The notes under the pieces were generated by a model that worked only from the letters and a program-made list of their open reading frames with translations, was not told the DNA's origin and searched no databases. A program made the translations under genes and the position numbers. Below, in pieces: positions 1 to 7,804 of a DNA stretch of 64,000 nucleotides (position 1 is the stretch's first letter; every line of letters starts with the position of its first letter). Source of the stretch: Mangrovibacter yixingensis (lineage in GTDB: Bacteria > Pseudomonadota > Gammaproteobacteria > Enterobacterales > Enterobacteriaceae). The stretch covers positions 124,001 through 188,000 of the forward strand of contig NZ_JAIVKM010000001.1 of the NCBI RefSeq assembly GCF_020523985.1, written 5' to 3'.

Positions 1-362
1 GATGTTTCAACCCGGAATCCAGGACGCCCTTTAAGGCGTGTGGCACTGAACACTTCCACACCAGTGCGAATGGGCGCTTTGAATTTGTCGGCATAAGCGA
101 CAAAGTAGTCAGCCACTTGTTCTTTGGCCACAAAGCTGTCCGGGTGGCTGCCGGGGAAAGTCATACCCGGAAAACGGTCATGCCAGGCCGGACCATTGGC
201 AACCAGAGAATCCCAGCGCCCACTGCGCCAGGCTTCTGCAATACGGTTTTTTTCCACAACCAGGTGCGGTATAGCCAGGCGGGTTAAATGTTCACTCATT
301 GCCACGCCAGCCTGGCCTGCGCCTACAACCAGCGTATCTGTTGTTATTACGTTTTCTGTCAT
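1..362 (-). CDS. Flavin-containing monooxygenase (FMO/CzcO-like), N-terminal part, runs off window
   Basis: The first 120 codons are visible; the rest lies beyond the left edge. An ATG at 362 follows a good AAGGA ribosome-binding site. Residues 12-19 read VVGAGQAG, the Rossmann FAD-binding motif, followed by a stretch (RWDSLVANGP, around residues 51-60) typical of flavin-containing and Baeyer-Villiger-type monooxygenases. These cytoplasmic enzymes use NADPH and O2 to hydroxylate a nitrogen, sulfur or carbon centre. The substrate cannot be read from the sequence. The gene lies downstream of and on the same strand as the LysR gene at 541-1473, 178 bases away, so it may belong to the same catabolic module as the divergent ABC, dioxygenase and aldolase operon. 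Class is fairly sure; function is unknown. Confidence 0.8.
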   Translation of the reverse strand, partial: MTENVITTDTLVVGAGQAGVAMSEHLTRLAIPHLVVEKNRIAEAWRSGRWDSLVANGPAWHDRFPGMTFPGSHPDSFVAKEQVADYFVAYADKFKAPIRTGVEVFSATRLKGRPGFRVET

Positions 363-540
363 CTCTGGGTCCTTCAATTACCATGAATCGGCAACCTGGC
401 CGATGTTGATAAAAACCAGAGTATGTAACTCAGCTGTTACGGTAAATTATTATAAAACGAGTGTCTGAATAGAAAATTATGAGGCAATAAGGTGTAAATA
501 AATACGCCAGTATTGACGTATCTATTTAATAGTGAGTTAT

Positions 541-1473
541 TTAGTGGCTGGCAGGCGCAGGTTGTAATTCGGCGTTACGGCAGTAATCCATAAATAACTG
601 TGCCGGGCGTGTGGGCTCATTATTTTGTAACCAGGCCATGATAAGTGTGGATGCCGGCATTTCATCATCAATATCCATTTGTATCAGGCGTTCACCATCA
701 TAAGTAATATCTGAACAAGGCCGGGTAACCAGCACAGAAAAGCCCAATCCCTGGGCAACCATACAGCGCACCATTTCAATTGAAGGCGAGCTGTAAGCGA
801 CTTCTGGGTTAAATCCTTTTTCTTTGAATATATTGATAAAATAATTTTTACTGGGAACTGCATCCAATAAAATCATGGGTTCACGGCTTAATTCCTGCAA
901 AGTAACGCTTTTGCGGTTTGCCAGACGGTGGTGTTCAGGAAGCAGGGCATAAGGTTTATGCGGCGCATTTAACACTTCTTTGTGAATGGTATTGCCTAAT
1001 TCAAGATCATATAAAAATGCCATGTCAAACCGACCGCGGTGCAAACCGTGCATCAGTTCATGTTGTTCACCGTCATACAACTGAATGGTGATATCCGGGT
1101 AAATTTTAGTGAAGCCAGCCACCAGTTTGGGCATATATAGTGGAGCTGCAGATTCAAAACAACCCACTGAAATAGTACCGGAAACTAGATCCTTATCTGC
1201 ACGAGAGTTTTGTTCAAACTCGTATGAAAGACGTAATAATTCCTTAGCTTTTTCATAAAAACGCCTGCCACCAGAGGTCAGCGATACCCCCTGAGCATGA
1301 TGGCGAATAAACAGCTGCTGGTCGAAGGTGTCTTCCAGGTTTTTTATCGCTATCGAAATGGAGGGTTGTGCGATATGTAACTGCCGTGAAGCTTCGGCGA
1401 TGCTCTCCGTCTCAACGACGGTGACGAAATACTTCAGTTGTTTGAGTGTAAAGCGTGTCATAGCAGGGACCAT
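541..1473 (-). CDS. LysR-family transcriptional regulator
   Basis: A 310-residue protein of normal LysR length. The N-terminal winged helix-turn-helix (about residues 9-65) contains the typical pattern FVTVVETESIAEASRQL..AQPSISIAIKNLE, followed by a two-lobed periplasmic-binding-protein-like effector domain. An internal ATG at 1461 (MTRFTLKQL) matches the usual family start almost as well, and neither start has a clear ribosome-binding site. It is transcribed divergently from the transporter, dioxygenase and aldolase operon starting at 1977, the classical arrangement for a LysR activator of the adjacent operon. The effector is presumably the imported substrate or a breakdown product. This regulatory link is inferred from position only. 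Confidence 0.9.
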   Translation of the reverse strand: MVPAMTRFTLKQLKYFVTVVETESIAEASRQLHIAQPSISIAIKNLEDTFDQQLFIRHHAQGVSLTSGGRRFYEKAKELLRLSYEFEQNSRADKDLVSGTISVGCFESAAPLYMPKLVAGFTKIYPDITIQLYDGEQHELMHGLHRGRFDMAFLYDLELGNTIHKEVLNAPHKPYALLPEHHRLANRKSVTLQELSREPMILLDAVPSKNYFINIFKEKGFNPEVAYSSPSIEMVRCMVAQGLGFSVLVTRPCSDITYDGERLIQMDIDDEMPASTLIMAWLQNNEPTRPAQLFMDYCRNAELQPAPASH

Positions 1474-1976
1474 TTATTAAATATTGTTACTGGCTTAATT
1501 GGTATAGTTTCAGGCTAATCAATCTTGCAAGCATCATGCCACTGAATGTGCTACCACCTTTATTCTCTGTCTTATGAATGAATTACTTTCTCTGGCCTTT
1601 TTACGTGTTGAACATAATTGAGGAGATAGTTTCTCAGGGGTATTTTTTATTTTGCACCAAAATAATACGCATGCCTTTATTTGATTCATTAATTGCACCC
1701 TGATCGTGCGTTTTAATGTTTAATTAGGGTGTGCGTTTTTTTATGTGCTCAATTGTTTTTTTATTGTTGTTTATGTGTGGGTGGAAATATTTAAGGTGTT
1801 TTTCATGTGTTAACCATCTTGCATAGTTTTTTTAAAGTTAAAGGCAAAAAATTTACTAGTTGCCACTATCGCAGGAGTGCCGACATAGTGTAATTCAGCA
1901 TTGATTACGGGAAATGCCCCATAGTTGCTCATGGGGAATCGCGTAATTCCATTATTTTAAATGAGCGAAATAGCCC
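1474..1976. promoter_or_regulatory. AT-rich divergent intergenic region between LysR gene and ABC operon
   Basis: About 500 bases without a convincing gene. The region is strongly AT-rich, as expected for a divergent LysR-controlled promoter. An imperfect inverted repeat followed by seven T residues (arms 1695-1701 and 1726-1734) could be a weak leader terminator on the plus strand. The last part holds a clear stem-loop, listed separately. No sigma-54 or FNR site was convincing. Confidence 0.5.
1904..1947 (+). promoter_or_regulatory. Two-tier stem-loop in the leader of the ABC operon
   Basis: The outer arms ATTACG (1904-1909) and CGTAAT (1942-1947) pair perfectly. The inner arms CCCCAT (1917-1922) and ATGGGG (1931-1936) also pair perfectly around an 8-base loop, with a 7 by 5 base internal loop between the tiers. 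The structure ends 29 bases before the ATG at 1977. It could be a folded mRNA leader or a nested operator; no known riboswitch class was recognised. Confidence 0.4.
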
Positions 1977-3497
1977 ATGACTTTTGACTGGAACTACATG
2001 TTGAGTCTGTTTAGTGATACAGACTTTTGGCGGGCCACCTGGACTGTTATTAAGCTCAGTCTTTTGACCTGGGGAATCAGCATTGTTTTTGGTTTTCTCC
2101 TTGCCCTGGCGAAACAATCCTCCCATCTATTTTTACGCCTGCCTGCCCGGATGTATATCTGGTTATTTCGCAGTATGCCACTACTGGTGTTGCTGATTTT
2201 TGTCTACAACCTGCCTCAGGCATTTCCCAGCGCATCCGTCGTTCTCAGTGACCCATTTTGGGCAGGTCTGATTGCTATGGTCCTGAGTGAGGCCGCCTAT
2301 GTGGCTGAGATTCATCGTGGTGGGCTGTTATCTATCCCGAAAGGGCAAAGCGAAGCAGCACGGGCTCTGGGGTTGCGCTATGCCGGTATTCAATGGCGGG
2401 TGGTTATTCCCCAGGCGTTACGCGTGGCATTACCTGCGCTGGCAAATGAATATATCGCGATTGTTAAGCTCAGTTCGTTGGTGTCTGTTATTTCGCTGAC
2501 TGAAATTCTGATGGTAGGCCAGCGGCTATATTCACAAAACTTTTTGGTGATGGAAACCATGGCGGCAGTTGCGTTTTATTACGTCCTGGTTGTGACGGTA
2601 TTTGATTTCCTGCTGAAACAACTGGAGCGTTACCTGGATGTTACCCAGCGTAACACCAGCCGTGAAGTTGATGCTTCCATGCTGGCTTTGGCAACACAGC
2701 AGGCGGATGTTGTTAAACGCCCGGTCACTGCAACGAATGGCCCGGCGTTGCAGGCATCCAAACTGCAAAAAGCATACAACAATGTGGAAGTTCTTGGGGC
2801 GGTGAGCCTGAACATTCACCCAGGTGAAGTGGTATCGGTCATTGGCCCGTCAGGGTCCGGTAAAACAACACTCATTCGCCTGCTGAACGGCCTGGAACAG
2901 ATAGATAACGGGGAAATTAAAATCAATGGCCAGCCCTTTATTCATCTGGACCGGAGTAACCGGCAGAAACCGCGTTTTACAGAGCATGCCGAACACCGCC
3001 TGAATATCGGTATGGTGTTCCAGAGCTTTAACCTGTTTCCGCATTTATCTGTGATGAACAACCTGTTGCTGGCACCGCGTTATCACCGCCTGGCTTCTGA
3101 ATCTGAATTAAAACAACGTGCCTGCGAACTGCTGAATAAAGTTGGCTTGCTGGAACATGCCTGGAAATACCCTCATCAACTTTCTGGTGGGCAACAACAG
3201 CGTGTGGCTATTGCCCGTGCATTGATGATGCGCCCTCAAATCATGTTGTTTGATGAACCAACATCGGCCCTTGATCCCGAAAAGGTCAACGAAGTTTTGC
3301 AGGTGATTGAAGCGTTGGCTCATGAAGGGATAACGATGGTTATCGTGACCCACGAAATGAATTTTGCGTTCAAAGTTTCTGACCGAATTGTCTTTATGGA
3401 GAAAGGGCGCGTGGTTTGCGATGACACGCCTGCTGTACTGCGTGAGGGGCAGAACCCACGCGTTGGCGCTTTCCTGAAAGATGTCTCCCTTGCTTAG
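1977..3497 (+). CDS. Polar amino-acid-type ABC transporter, fused permease and ATPase
   Basis: One 506-residue polypeptide combines two subunits that are usually separate. Residues 1 to about 225 form a HisM/GlnP-type inner-membrane permease, with the EAA loop EAARALGLRYAGIQWRVV followed by IPQAL. Residues from about 250 form a GlnQ-type ATPase with Walker A (GPSGSGKTT), the signature [15 protein letters not shown] and Walker B ([13 protein letters not shown]). It should homodimerise to make a complete transporter working with the binding protein at 4421-5257. The start MTFDW matches the paralogue at 31076 (MTFNW), although the ribosome-binding site is poor. The substrate is probably an amino acid or amine-like solute, destroyed by the oxygenase and aldolase encoded next to it. 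Confidence 0.9.
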   Translation: MTFDWNYMLSLFSDTDFWRATWTVIKLSLLTWGISIVFGFLLALAKQSSHLFLRLPARMYIWLFRSMPLLVLLIFVYNLPQAFPSASVVLSDPFWAGLIAMVLSEAAYVAEIHRGGLLSIPKGQSEAARALGLRYAGIQWRVVIPQALRVALPALANEYIAIVKLSSLVSVISLTEILMVGQRLYSQNFLVMETMAAVAFYYVLVVTVFDFLLKQLERYLDVTQRNTSREVDASMLALATQQADVVKRPVTATNGPALQASKLQKAYNNVEVLGAVSLNIHPGEVVSVIGPSGSGKTTLIRLLNGLEQIDNGEIKINGQPFIHLDRSNRQKPRFTEHAEHRLNIGMVFQSFNLFPHLSVMNNLLLAPRYHRLASESELKQRACELLNKVGLLEHAWKYPHQLSGGQQQRVAIARALMMRPQIMLFDEPTSALDPEKVNEVLQVIEALAHEGITMVIVTHEMNFAFKVSDRIVFMEKGRVVCDDTPAVLREGQNPRVGAFLKDVSLA

Positions 3498-3526
3498 TAA
3501 CCCCTGAATTTTGAGAGGAAAACGTT

Positions 3527-4399
3527 GTGATTGAACAATGGCAAATTGAACAGTTTCATCAACAAGGTTTTCTGGTGGTCGAAAATGTATTAACCGCCAG
3601 TGAAATTAGTGCATTGCAACAAGACTTTGATACTTGGGTGGAAGACAGCCGTCATCATGATAATGCCTGGGGCGAAACGGTAGATGGGCGTGCGCGTTTC
3701 GATATTGAGAGTGACCATAGCCCGGAACACCCCTCTTTACGCCGGGTAACATCACCTACCGAGATTTCCGCGGCTTACCTGCAAACTGCGTTGAAGTCAC
3801 GTATGGCAACTATTGCTGCCCAACTAATAGGCCATAGCGGAACACGTTTTCATCACAGCAAAATTAACTCCAAATTGCCGCACACTGCGACACAGGTGAA
3901 ATGGCATCAGGATTTTTTATTTACGCCGCACAGTAACGACAGCCTGATCACAGCACTTTTGATGGTCAGCGATGTGACGCCAGAAAACGGCCCGCTTAAC
4001 GTGATCCCTGGCAGCCACAAGGGCCCGCTTTGGTCCCACTGGCAAGAAGGGCGGTTTACCGGAACAGTAGATGACACGGTAGTGGCACAGCATTGCCAGA
4101 ACCCTGTGGCCTGCTTTGCCCCGTCCGGTTCAGTGTGCTTTATGCACACCCGGTTGTTACATGCATCAAGCCCGAATGAAACGGCATGTCCGCGGACATT
4201 ATTCATTACGGTATACGCAGCAGAAGATGCGCTGCCTTATGGCGAAAACCCCCTACCGAGCATACACACCGGCACACTGGTTGCGGGTGAAGACAGTGGC
4301 CTGATTCGCAGTACCGACAACCAGTTACGTTTGCCGCAAAAACCCCGTGGCGCATCCTTTTTTGTTCAACAGGCCGGAAAAGATCTTGCCAGCGCCTGA
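3527..4399 (+). CDS. Phytanoyl-CoA dioxygenase (PhyH) family Fe(II)/2-oxoglutarate oxygenase
   Basis: A 290-residue protein starting at a GTG behind AGAGGA. The jelly-roll metal site is visible: HxD as W-H127-Q-D129, the distal histidine around H212 (RLLHASSPN), and a 2-oxoglutarate-binding arginine candidate R223. PGSHKGPLW (161-169) is the usual conserved turn of the family. Such enzymes hydroxylate small molecules in the cytoplasm with O2 and 2-oxoglutarate. It lies between the transporter subunits and before a class II aldolase, so hydroxylation of the imported compound followed by C-C cleavage is a reasonable inference. The substrate is unknown. Relatives act on ectoine, phosphonates and carnitine-like compounds. 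Confidence 0.85.
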   Translation: MIEQWQIEQFHQQGFLVVENVLTASEISALQQDFDTWVEDSRHHDNAWGETVDGRARFDIESDHSPEHPSLRRVTSPTEISAAYLQTALKSRMATIAAQLIGHSGTRFHHSKINSKLPHTATQVKWHQDFLFTPHSNDSLITALLMVSDVTPENGPLNVIPGSHKGPLWSHWQEGRFTGTVDDTVVAQHCQNPVACFAPSGSVCFMHTRLLHASSPNETACPRTLFITVYAAEDALPYGENPLPSIHTGTLVAGEDSGLIRSTDNQLRLPQKPRGASFFVQQAGKDLASA

Positions 4400-4420
4400 C
4401 ATTTTATCTTTGGAGGTTTT

Positions 4421-5257
4421 ATGAAACAGCTACGCACTTCGCTTCGTTCTGTTGTTCTATGCCTGGTCGGCGCGGCTACCGCTACGGCGTCATTCAGTTC
4501 ACTGGCCTTTATGCAGCCCGGAAAAATCATTGCGGGTTCTGATATGACGTTTTACCCCTATGAATACATGGAAAATAACCACCCGGCAGGGTTTGATATC
4601 GAATTTCTTAATGGCCTGGCAAAAGTGATGGGCCGGAAAGCCGAAAACCTGGATACCCGTTTTCCTAACCTGATTCCTGGTTTACAGGGAGGGCGTTTTG
4701 ATATTACCAACTCGTCAATGTATATCACGGCAGAGCGCGTGAAAGTCATTGATATGGTGCCTTACCTCAAGAGTGGTGAGTCCATTCTGGCGTTGAAGGG
4801 CAGCAGTTATCAGCCTAAAAAGCCTGAGGATTTTTGTGGCCATAAAATTGGCTCAATGGGTGCCACTTCCTGGCTTCAGCAATTACACAAGCTGTCTGAC
4901 GACTATTGCGTGAAAAAAGGGCTGAAGCCCATTGCGCTGAGCGAATTCACCACCGACCCGCAAACCACTCAGGCGTTGTTATCTCACGCTGTTGAAGCAC
5001 AGATAACGGATGCGGCAGTTGCCCGTGGTGTAACAGCAAAACTGGGCAATCGCATTGTTATCTCATCCGACACACTTATCTACCCAGTGTTGAATGGTTT
5101 CGGTGTGAAAAAAGGCAACACGGAAGTCAAACAGGCACTGGAAAAGGCACTGGCGACATATCAAAAAACGCCAGAATACGCTGCATTACTCAAAAAATAT
5201 AACTTCCAGGCCCCTACGGAAGAAGATTTGAAAACCTTGATGCCACAGGCTCAATAA
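4421..5257 (+). CDS. Periplasmic amino-acid-type ABC substrate-binding protein (SBP family 3)
   Basis: A 278-residue protein with a Sec signal peptide (KQLRTSLR, then a hydrophobic stretch to about residue 30). The mature chain has the family-3 pattern IIAGSDMTFYPYEYMENN and GFDIEFLNGLAKVMG, followed by the SMYITAERVK stretch typical of lysine/arginine/ornithine- and glutamine-binding proteins. The ribosome-binding site is very good (GGAGG, 21 bases after the dioxygenase stop). It should deliver substrate to the fused permease-ATPase at 1977-3497. The bound ligand cannot be told from the sequence. A paralogue with the same role lies at 30221-31045. Confidence 0.9.
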   Translation: MKQLRTSLRSVVLCLVGAATATASFSSLAFMQPGKIIAGSDMTFYPYEYMENNHPAGFDIEFLNGLAKVMGRKAENLDTRFPNLIPGLQGGRFDITNSSMYITAERVKVIDMVPYLKSGESILALKGSSYQPKKPEDFCGHKIGSMGATSWLQQLHKLSDDYCVKKGLKPIALSEFTTDPQTTQALLSHAVEAQITDAAVARGVTAKLGNRIVISSDTLIYPVLNGFGVKKGNTEVKQALEKALATYQKTPEYAALLKKYNFQAPTEEDLKTLMPQAQ

Positions 5258-5300
5258 GCATCCCCCGGTTTTCTTCTTTTCCTGTAATGTGAGGTAATTT

Positions 5301-6032
5301 ATGGCGCTTTCTCATGAAGAACAAACGCGTATTGATCTGGCGGCTACATTCCGCATCATCGCGCACACTGGGATGCATGAAGCGGTTGCTAATCATTTCA
5401 GTGCGGCGTTATCGCCAGATGGAAAGCAGTTTTTACTGAACCCAAAGTGGATGCATTTTTCCCGTATCCGGGCCAGTGATTTGTTGTTATTAAATGCTGA
5501 TGACCCGGAAACGGCACAGCGTGAAGATGTAGATGCAACAGCATGGTCTATTCATGGGCAAATTCACCAGCGTTTACCGGATGTAAAAGTCGTTTTGCAT
5601 TTGCACCCGGTATACACCACAAGCGTTGCTTGCCTGGCACAACCTCATATCCCGCCAATCGACCAGAATACGGCGCGTTATTTTAACCGTGTATCTTTCG
5701 ATTCGCTGTATGGTGGTATGGCCGATACGGTGCAGGAAGGTGCGCGTCTGGCCGGGCTTTTAGCGGGCAACAAACGCCTGATGATGGGCAACCATGGTGT
5801 TCTGGTAACAGCCCCCAACATTGGCGAAGCATTTGATGATATTTGGACACTGGAGCGTGCCTGCCAGATTCTGGTTACCGCCTGGTCTACCGGGCAACCT
5901 CTACGTGTACTTGCAGATGACGTGGCAGAAAAAACAGCGCAGGATTGGGAAAAAATTGCCGATTTTTCACGCCAGCATTTCGAAGAAATGAAACAACTGA
6001 TGATTCGCCAGGACCCATCTGTGCTTGATTGA
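5301..6032 (+). CDS. Class II aldolase/adducin-family protein
   Basis: A 243-residue protein with the zinc-binding pattern of class II (AraD/FucA-type) aldolases: H100-L-H102-P for the first two ligands and N-H165-G for the third. The start is ATG behind GAGG. The family cleaves or epimerises phosphorylated sugars, but several members, including adducin-like bacterial ones, act on non-phosphorylated hydroxy acids or as decarboxylases. As the last intact enzyme gene of the operon it probably cuts or rearranges the product of the PhyH oxygenase. The exact reaction is not deducible. Confidence 0.85.
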   Translation: MALSHEEQTRIDLAATFRIIAHTGMHEAVANHFSAALSPDGKQFLLNPKWMHFSRIRASDLLLLNADDPETAQREDVDATAWSIHGQIHQRLPDVKVVLHLHPVYTTSVACLAQPHIPPIDQNTARYFNRVSFDSLYGGMADTVQEGARLAGLLAGNKRLMMGNHGVLVTAPNIGEAFDDIWTLERACQILVTAWSTGQPLRVLADDVAEKTAQDWEKIADFSRQHFEEMKQLMIRQDPSVLD

Positions 6033-6128
6033 TTATCGCGGCCCATGGAAGGGCGTGAGATTTTTTTGTATAAAGCGCTTGTCTGTACCGGGGGATTTAT
6101 GTAGTTTTCACTCTTTCGGAGCTCGAAA

Positions 6129-6747
6129 ATGACGGTCACTGATTCCCTTCTTGCCTATTCCCTTGCCGCTACACTTTTGACAATCACACCAGGTCTTGAT
6201 ACCGCACTGATTTTACGCACCGCAACCCTTGAAGGGGGCCGGAAAGCGTTTATGGCCGCGCTGGGAATTAATACCGGGTGCTTTATTTGGGGGGGCGATG
6301 GTCGCATTTGGCCTGGCGGCTTTGCTGGCCGTTTCCGAGTTAGCTTATACGCTGTTGAAATGGGCAGGGGCGGTATATTTATGCTGGCTTGCTTTTCAAA
6401 TGTTACGAACGCCTGTAACGCCTCAATTAAACGAAAGCGAGGGAACAGCCCGGCACAGTAACTGGTTTATCCGTGGGATGCTGGGCAATGTGTTGAATCC
6501 TAAAGTTGGTGTGTTTTATGTCTCGTTTTTGCCGCAATTTATTCCTGTGGGGCACAATCCGGTAGAATGGACTTTCTTGCTGGTATCCATTCATGTGGTG
6601 CTGGGGACACTCTGGTCACTCACGCTTATTAATGCATCACGCCGTGTGGCCCATATTCTGAAAAAACCGCTTGTAGCACGCTGGCTTAACCGAATCACCG
6701 GTGGTTTGTTTTTGCTGTTTGCTGCGCGTCTCGCTGCATCTTCCTGA
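6129..6747 (+). pseudogene. LysE/RhtB-family amino-acid exporter, frameshifted
   Basis: The start at 6129 has a GGAG ribosome-binding site and encodes TIP-type LysE sequence (LLTITPGLDTALILRTA) up to about codon 55. The reading frame is then lost at a run of seven G residues (6289-6295). With six G residues it would continue as WGAMVAFGLAALLAVS into the second frame, which stays open to 6747 with the expected membrane segments and NVLNPKVGVFYVSFLPQF. The joined protein would be about 205 residues, the normal LysE length. This is either a real frameshift (possibly phase-variable slippage) or a homopolymer sequencing error. The role would be export of an amino acid or product of the upstream operon. 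Confidence 0.8.
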
Positions 6748-6881
6748 AACTGTTTCATTGCGTGGCTTTTTTTCTGCGATGGGAATTGCAGAGTTATTTT
6801 AAGCACTATTTTCCCCCAAGAAGAAACAAGGGATAATCCTGCTTAACAGGAAGTGAGTGTTCAAATAAGGATGCGTAACAT

Positions 6882-7544
6882 ATGAATGCCCCCAAAATCA
6901 TCAGCGTACATGGCTGTCGCGCAAAAAATTACGTCGCCTGTGAGCATACACCACAGGGAGCACGGGATTATTTTTTGCAAAATCTCGGTCTGCGGGTAGG
7001 AAAACTTGAAGTCGATGTGGCTGATATCCGGGTTAATCTTGCGACATTAACCGCACGAGCTGAACAGTTTGCCACGAAATCTGATGTTGCCGACCTGCGT
7101 GTTGAGCTACGCAGTGAAATGGGCGAGTGGCGTGAAGGACTACGCAGTGAAATGGGCGAGTGGCGTGAAGGACTGCGCAGTGAAATGGGCGAGTGGCGTG
7201 AAGAACTACGCAGTGAAATGGGCGAGTGGCGTGAAGGACTGCGCAGTGAAATGGGCGAGTTGCGTGAAGAACTGCGTGGTGAAATGGGGAGCTTGCGTGA
7301 AGAACTGCGTGGTGAAATGGGGAGCTTGCGTGAAGAACTGCGTGGTGAAATGGGGAGCTTACGTGAAGACCTGCATGGTGATATGGTTGAGTTACGTGCT
7401 GAGCTACGCTGTGATATAAATGGTTTTCGTGGTGAGTTTGCCAGCATGTTGCATAAAGCAATGCATAAACAAACCGTGCTGGTATTAACTGTGGTTCCTG
7501 CATCTCTGGCAATTATCGCGGGGGTTTCTGCCTGGTTCAATTAA
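6882..7544 (+). CDS. Coiled-coil protein of 11-residue repeats with C-terminal membrane anchor
   Basis: A 220-residue protein behind an AAGGA site. Residues 1-75 are non-repetitive. Residues 76-185 are ten tandem 11-residue units of the type LRSEMGEWREG, drifting to LRGEMGSLREE and then to degenerate units. Residues about 198-217 (TVLVLTVVPASLAIIAGVSA) form one membrane helix. An 11-residue periodicity points to a right-handed coiled coil. The architecture resembles small bacterial proteins with DUF1640-like repeats and a tail anchor, but family membership is not certain. The first four units are nearly identical at the DNA level, so the copy number may vary between strains. Function is unknown. 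The gene stands alone between the LysE remnant and the convergent cyclase operon. Confidence 0.75.
   Translation: MNAPKIISVHGCRAKNYVACEHTPQGARDYFLQNLGLRVGKLEVDVADIRVNLATLTARAEQFATKSDVADLRVELRSEMGEWREGLRSEMGEWREGLRSEMGEWREELRSEMGEWREGLRSEMGELREELRGEMGSLREELRGEMGSLREELRGEMGSLREDLHGDMVELRAELRCDINGFRGEFASMLHKAMHKQTVLVLTVVPASLAIIAGVSAWFN
7107..7436 (+). repeat. Ten tandem 33-bp units inside the coiled-coil gene
   Basis: Ten consecutive in-frame 33-base units without spacers. Units 1-4 (7107-7238) are almost identical, 6-8 form a second homogeneous group, and 9-10 are degenerate. This pattern suggests expansion by slippage or unequal recombination. Confidence 0.9.
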
Positions 7545-7747
7545 CGGGTAAGGCTGCCGAGCCCCTCCTCTGTGTTCCCTGGTAGTTATGAGCTATATCG
7601 TTTGTCTTGCCAGGTGAGTGCCATTTCACTACCGCTTCACTCTTCATCATCCAGCCAGAATCATGGCCTTGTTTAGGTTTGCCTGTTTTTTGGTGGTTAT
7701 TCCAGCGAAAGCATGACGAGAAAGTCAATGTTGCACAGAAAAGTGAA

Positions 7748-7770
7748 AAGGCGAGACCGTGTCTCGCCTT
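7748..7770 (-). terminator. Rho-independent terminator of the diguanylate cyclase operon
   Basis: A perfect 10-bp stem (AAGGCGAGAC / GTCTCGCCTT) with a 3-base loop. Read on the minus strand it is followed by TTCACTTTTC. It lies 34 bases after the cyclase stop codon. Confidence 0.75.
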
Positions 7771-7804
7771 TAATCACTGTAAGTTGTGCGCGAATATACC
7801 TTTA

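Noticed and set aside
1474-1976. Sigma-54 promoter or NtrC site before the unknown operon
   Set aside because: Partial matches only (a TTGCA-like -12 element and one GCACCA half site). No position has both halves at proper spacing.
7107-7436. CRISPR array
   Set aside because: Repeats are contiguous with no spacers and are in frame within a coding sequence. No cas gene is present.
6968-7540. Minus-strand repetitive frames over the 33-bp repeats
   Set aside because: They are mirror products of the repeat array. The plus-strand frame has the ribosome-binding site, coiled-coil logic and a membrane anchor.
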